Shown: one piece after another, positions 4,873 to 5,745 of the stretch
Position numbering within the stretch: position 1 is the first letter of the stretch
Layout: each line of letters begins with the position of its first letter
From: Rhodobiaceae bacterium
Lineage (GTDB): Bacteria > Pseudomonadota > Alphaproteobacteria > Parvibaculales > Parvibaculaceae
Length of the DNA: 5,745 bases
NCBI GenBank assembly: GCA_002401305.2
Contig: NVSO02000123.1
Span: 1 to 5,745 of the forward strand
Direction: 5' to 3'
Translations under genes and position numbers: made by a program
The notes under the pieces: generated by a model
Seen by the model: the letters and a program-made list of their open reading frames with translations, nothing else
Database searches by the model: none
What the model was told of the DNA's origin: nothing

Positions 4873-5745
4873 CTACCAACTAATGGAGAGGCCAATTGTA
4901 CCGGTGTTGCGGGAAGACTCATCCCCTAGTGCCGCATCCCACCCTGCGAAGGCCGTCACAGCTTCGGAAAGTTTAACATCGAAGCTTACGCCCAAATCAA
5001 TCGTGGTTTGGTCTTCGAAGTCGAGCGAGGCTGTGGTTGAGCCGGTGTAGCCCACAAAGCCAACATCAGCTGAGCTGTCGCCACCGTTCCATTGTTGGGT
5101 CACCCCTACTTTCAATGCCGGTGTGACTTGGATACCGTCTGGGGACCCAAGATCAATTTCGTAGCGTAGGCCTGCACCTAAGCGCGTTTGTTGGGTGTCA
5201 ACTTCGCCCACTGTCATCGCCCCATCAGCGCCTGATTCAGAATAGCTGTCGATGGAGGCTGAGTGGATGCCCACTTTCACGAATGGGCTGAGGCGACCAC
5301 CCAAAGCTGCAAGCTGGAGACCTGCTTCTAAGTTGGCCCCGTAGGATGTTGCATCGGTTGAGCCTGAGGCATCACCCGTCGTCAACGTCCGTGTGGTGTC
5401 AACCGATTGCATACCCACCATGAGCGTGCCATCGAGATAGAAGTCGTCGTTCATGTAGTTGAGATAGGCGGCTCCAAAGAGGCCGTCGTTTTCGGCTTCT
5501 GATGTTGCGCTGTCGATATCGATGTCCCCATCCATGTACCCAACGGCCAGACCAACTTTGAGGTTTGGTTCAGAAATAATATCCATCCCGACGTTGAAGC
5601 CCCATGCGTCTTGATCGAAGTCTGCGCCATTTGCGCCCAGACCTTCGTGCTCTGCATTGTAGAGGTAGCCTGTGGCCCAGAGGTTGCCGTCACGGCGCGC
5701 GCCTTCTTGCAGGTTCTCGAGGAAGACAAAGCCAGCGTCAGACAC
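4873..5745 (-). CDS. Autotransporter beta-domain protein, 5'-truncated by window edge
   Basis: The C-terminal 290 residues of an autotransporter (type V secretion), an outer-membrane protein whose 12-strand barrel anchors or exports an N-terminal passenger. Diagnostic features are LWATGYLYNAEHEG near the start, then DAWGFNVGMDII...KVGLAVGYMDGDIDI (the family's strand-pair pattern), repeated amphipathic strands rich in Gly, aromatic and acidic residues, no cysteine, and the terminal strand GTIGLSISW ending in an aromatic residue, as the BAM assembly signal requires. Length fits one nearly whole barrel; the passenger and signal peptide lie beyond the right edge. The apparent start, GTG at the edge, encodes an internal residue. 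The passenger's role (adhesin, protease or esterase) cannot be told from this part. The gene converges with the sulfotransferase gene and shares its terminator; a functional tie between them is not shown. Confidence 0.9.
   Translation of the reverse strand: MSDAGFVFLENLQEGARRDGNLWATGYLYNAEHEGLGANGADFDQDAWGFNVGMDIISEPNLKVGLAVGYMDGDIDIDSATSEAENDGLFGAAYLNYMNDDFYLDGTLMVGMQSVDTTRTLTTGDASGSTDATSYGANLEAGLQLAALGGRLSPFVKVGIHSASIDSYSESGADGAMTVGEVDTQQTRLGAGLRYEIDLGSPDGIQVTPALKVGVTQQWNGGDSSADVGFVGYTGSTTASLDFEDQTTIDLGVSFDVKLSEAVTAFAGWDAALGDESSRNTGTIGLSISW

Overview
This 5.7 kb window looks like chromosomal DNA from an alphaproteobacterium, possibly a marine one. The pointers are a DEAD-box helicase with an Arg/Gly/Asp-rich tail placed just before a CspA-type gene, a fused TPR-sulfotransferase of a kind common in that class, an acidic cysteine-free autotransporter barrel, and moderate-to-high GC. 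No rRNA or species-level marker is present, so the order is not resolved. I see no CRISPR array, insertion sequence, integrase or defence island.

Left part (1-2300): the 3' two-thirds of a DEAD-box RNA helicase (helicase lobe 2, DbpA-like RNA-binding domain, long basic disordered tail) enters from the left edge. After a 247-nt gap comes a complete 69-aa cold-shock protein. Its leader carries two similar hairpins just before a strong ribosome-binding site, and it ends in an intrinsic terminator. Helicase and CspA both remodel RNA, so this is a plausible cold-adaptation neighbourhood, although the gap suggests separate transcripts.

Middle (2266-3041): a 17-bp tandem repeat follows the cspA terminator. 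A roughly 340-nt stretch with no supportable gene comes next. A tRNA-Gln(UUG) gene on the minus strand has a recognisable promoter, an encoded CCA and an intrinsic terminator. Its 3' trailer has an alternating set of complementary 6-mers, the first including the encoded CCA. The spacer between this tRNA and the next gene has two sets of 11-bp-spaced A- or T-rich repeats.

Right part (3042-5745): a complete GTG-started TPR-sulfotransferase gene on the plus strand converges on a partial autotransporter beta-domain gene on the minus strand, which runs off the right edge. Between them are a perfect 17-bp terminator stem, probably used from both sides, and a second stem-loop that pairs better in the minus-strand transcript.

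The genes are mostly of familiar kinds. The less ordinary signals are in the non-coding parts: the duplicated hairpin leader of cspA, the alternating tRNA trailer and the autotransporter 3' UTR stem-loop. I did not find convincing evidence for a wholly new multi-gene system.
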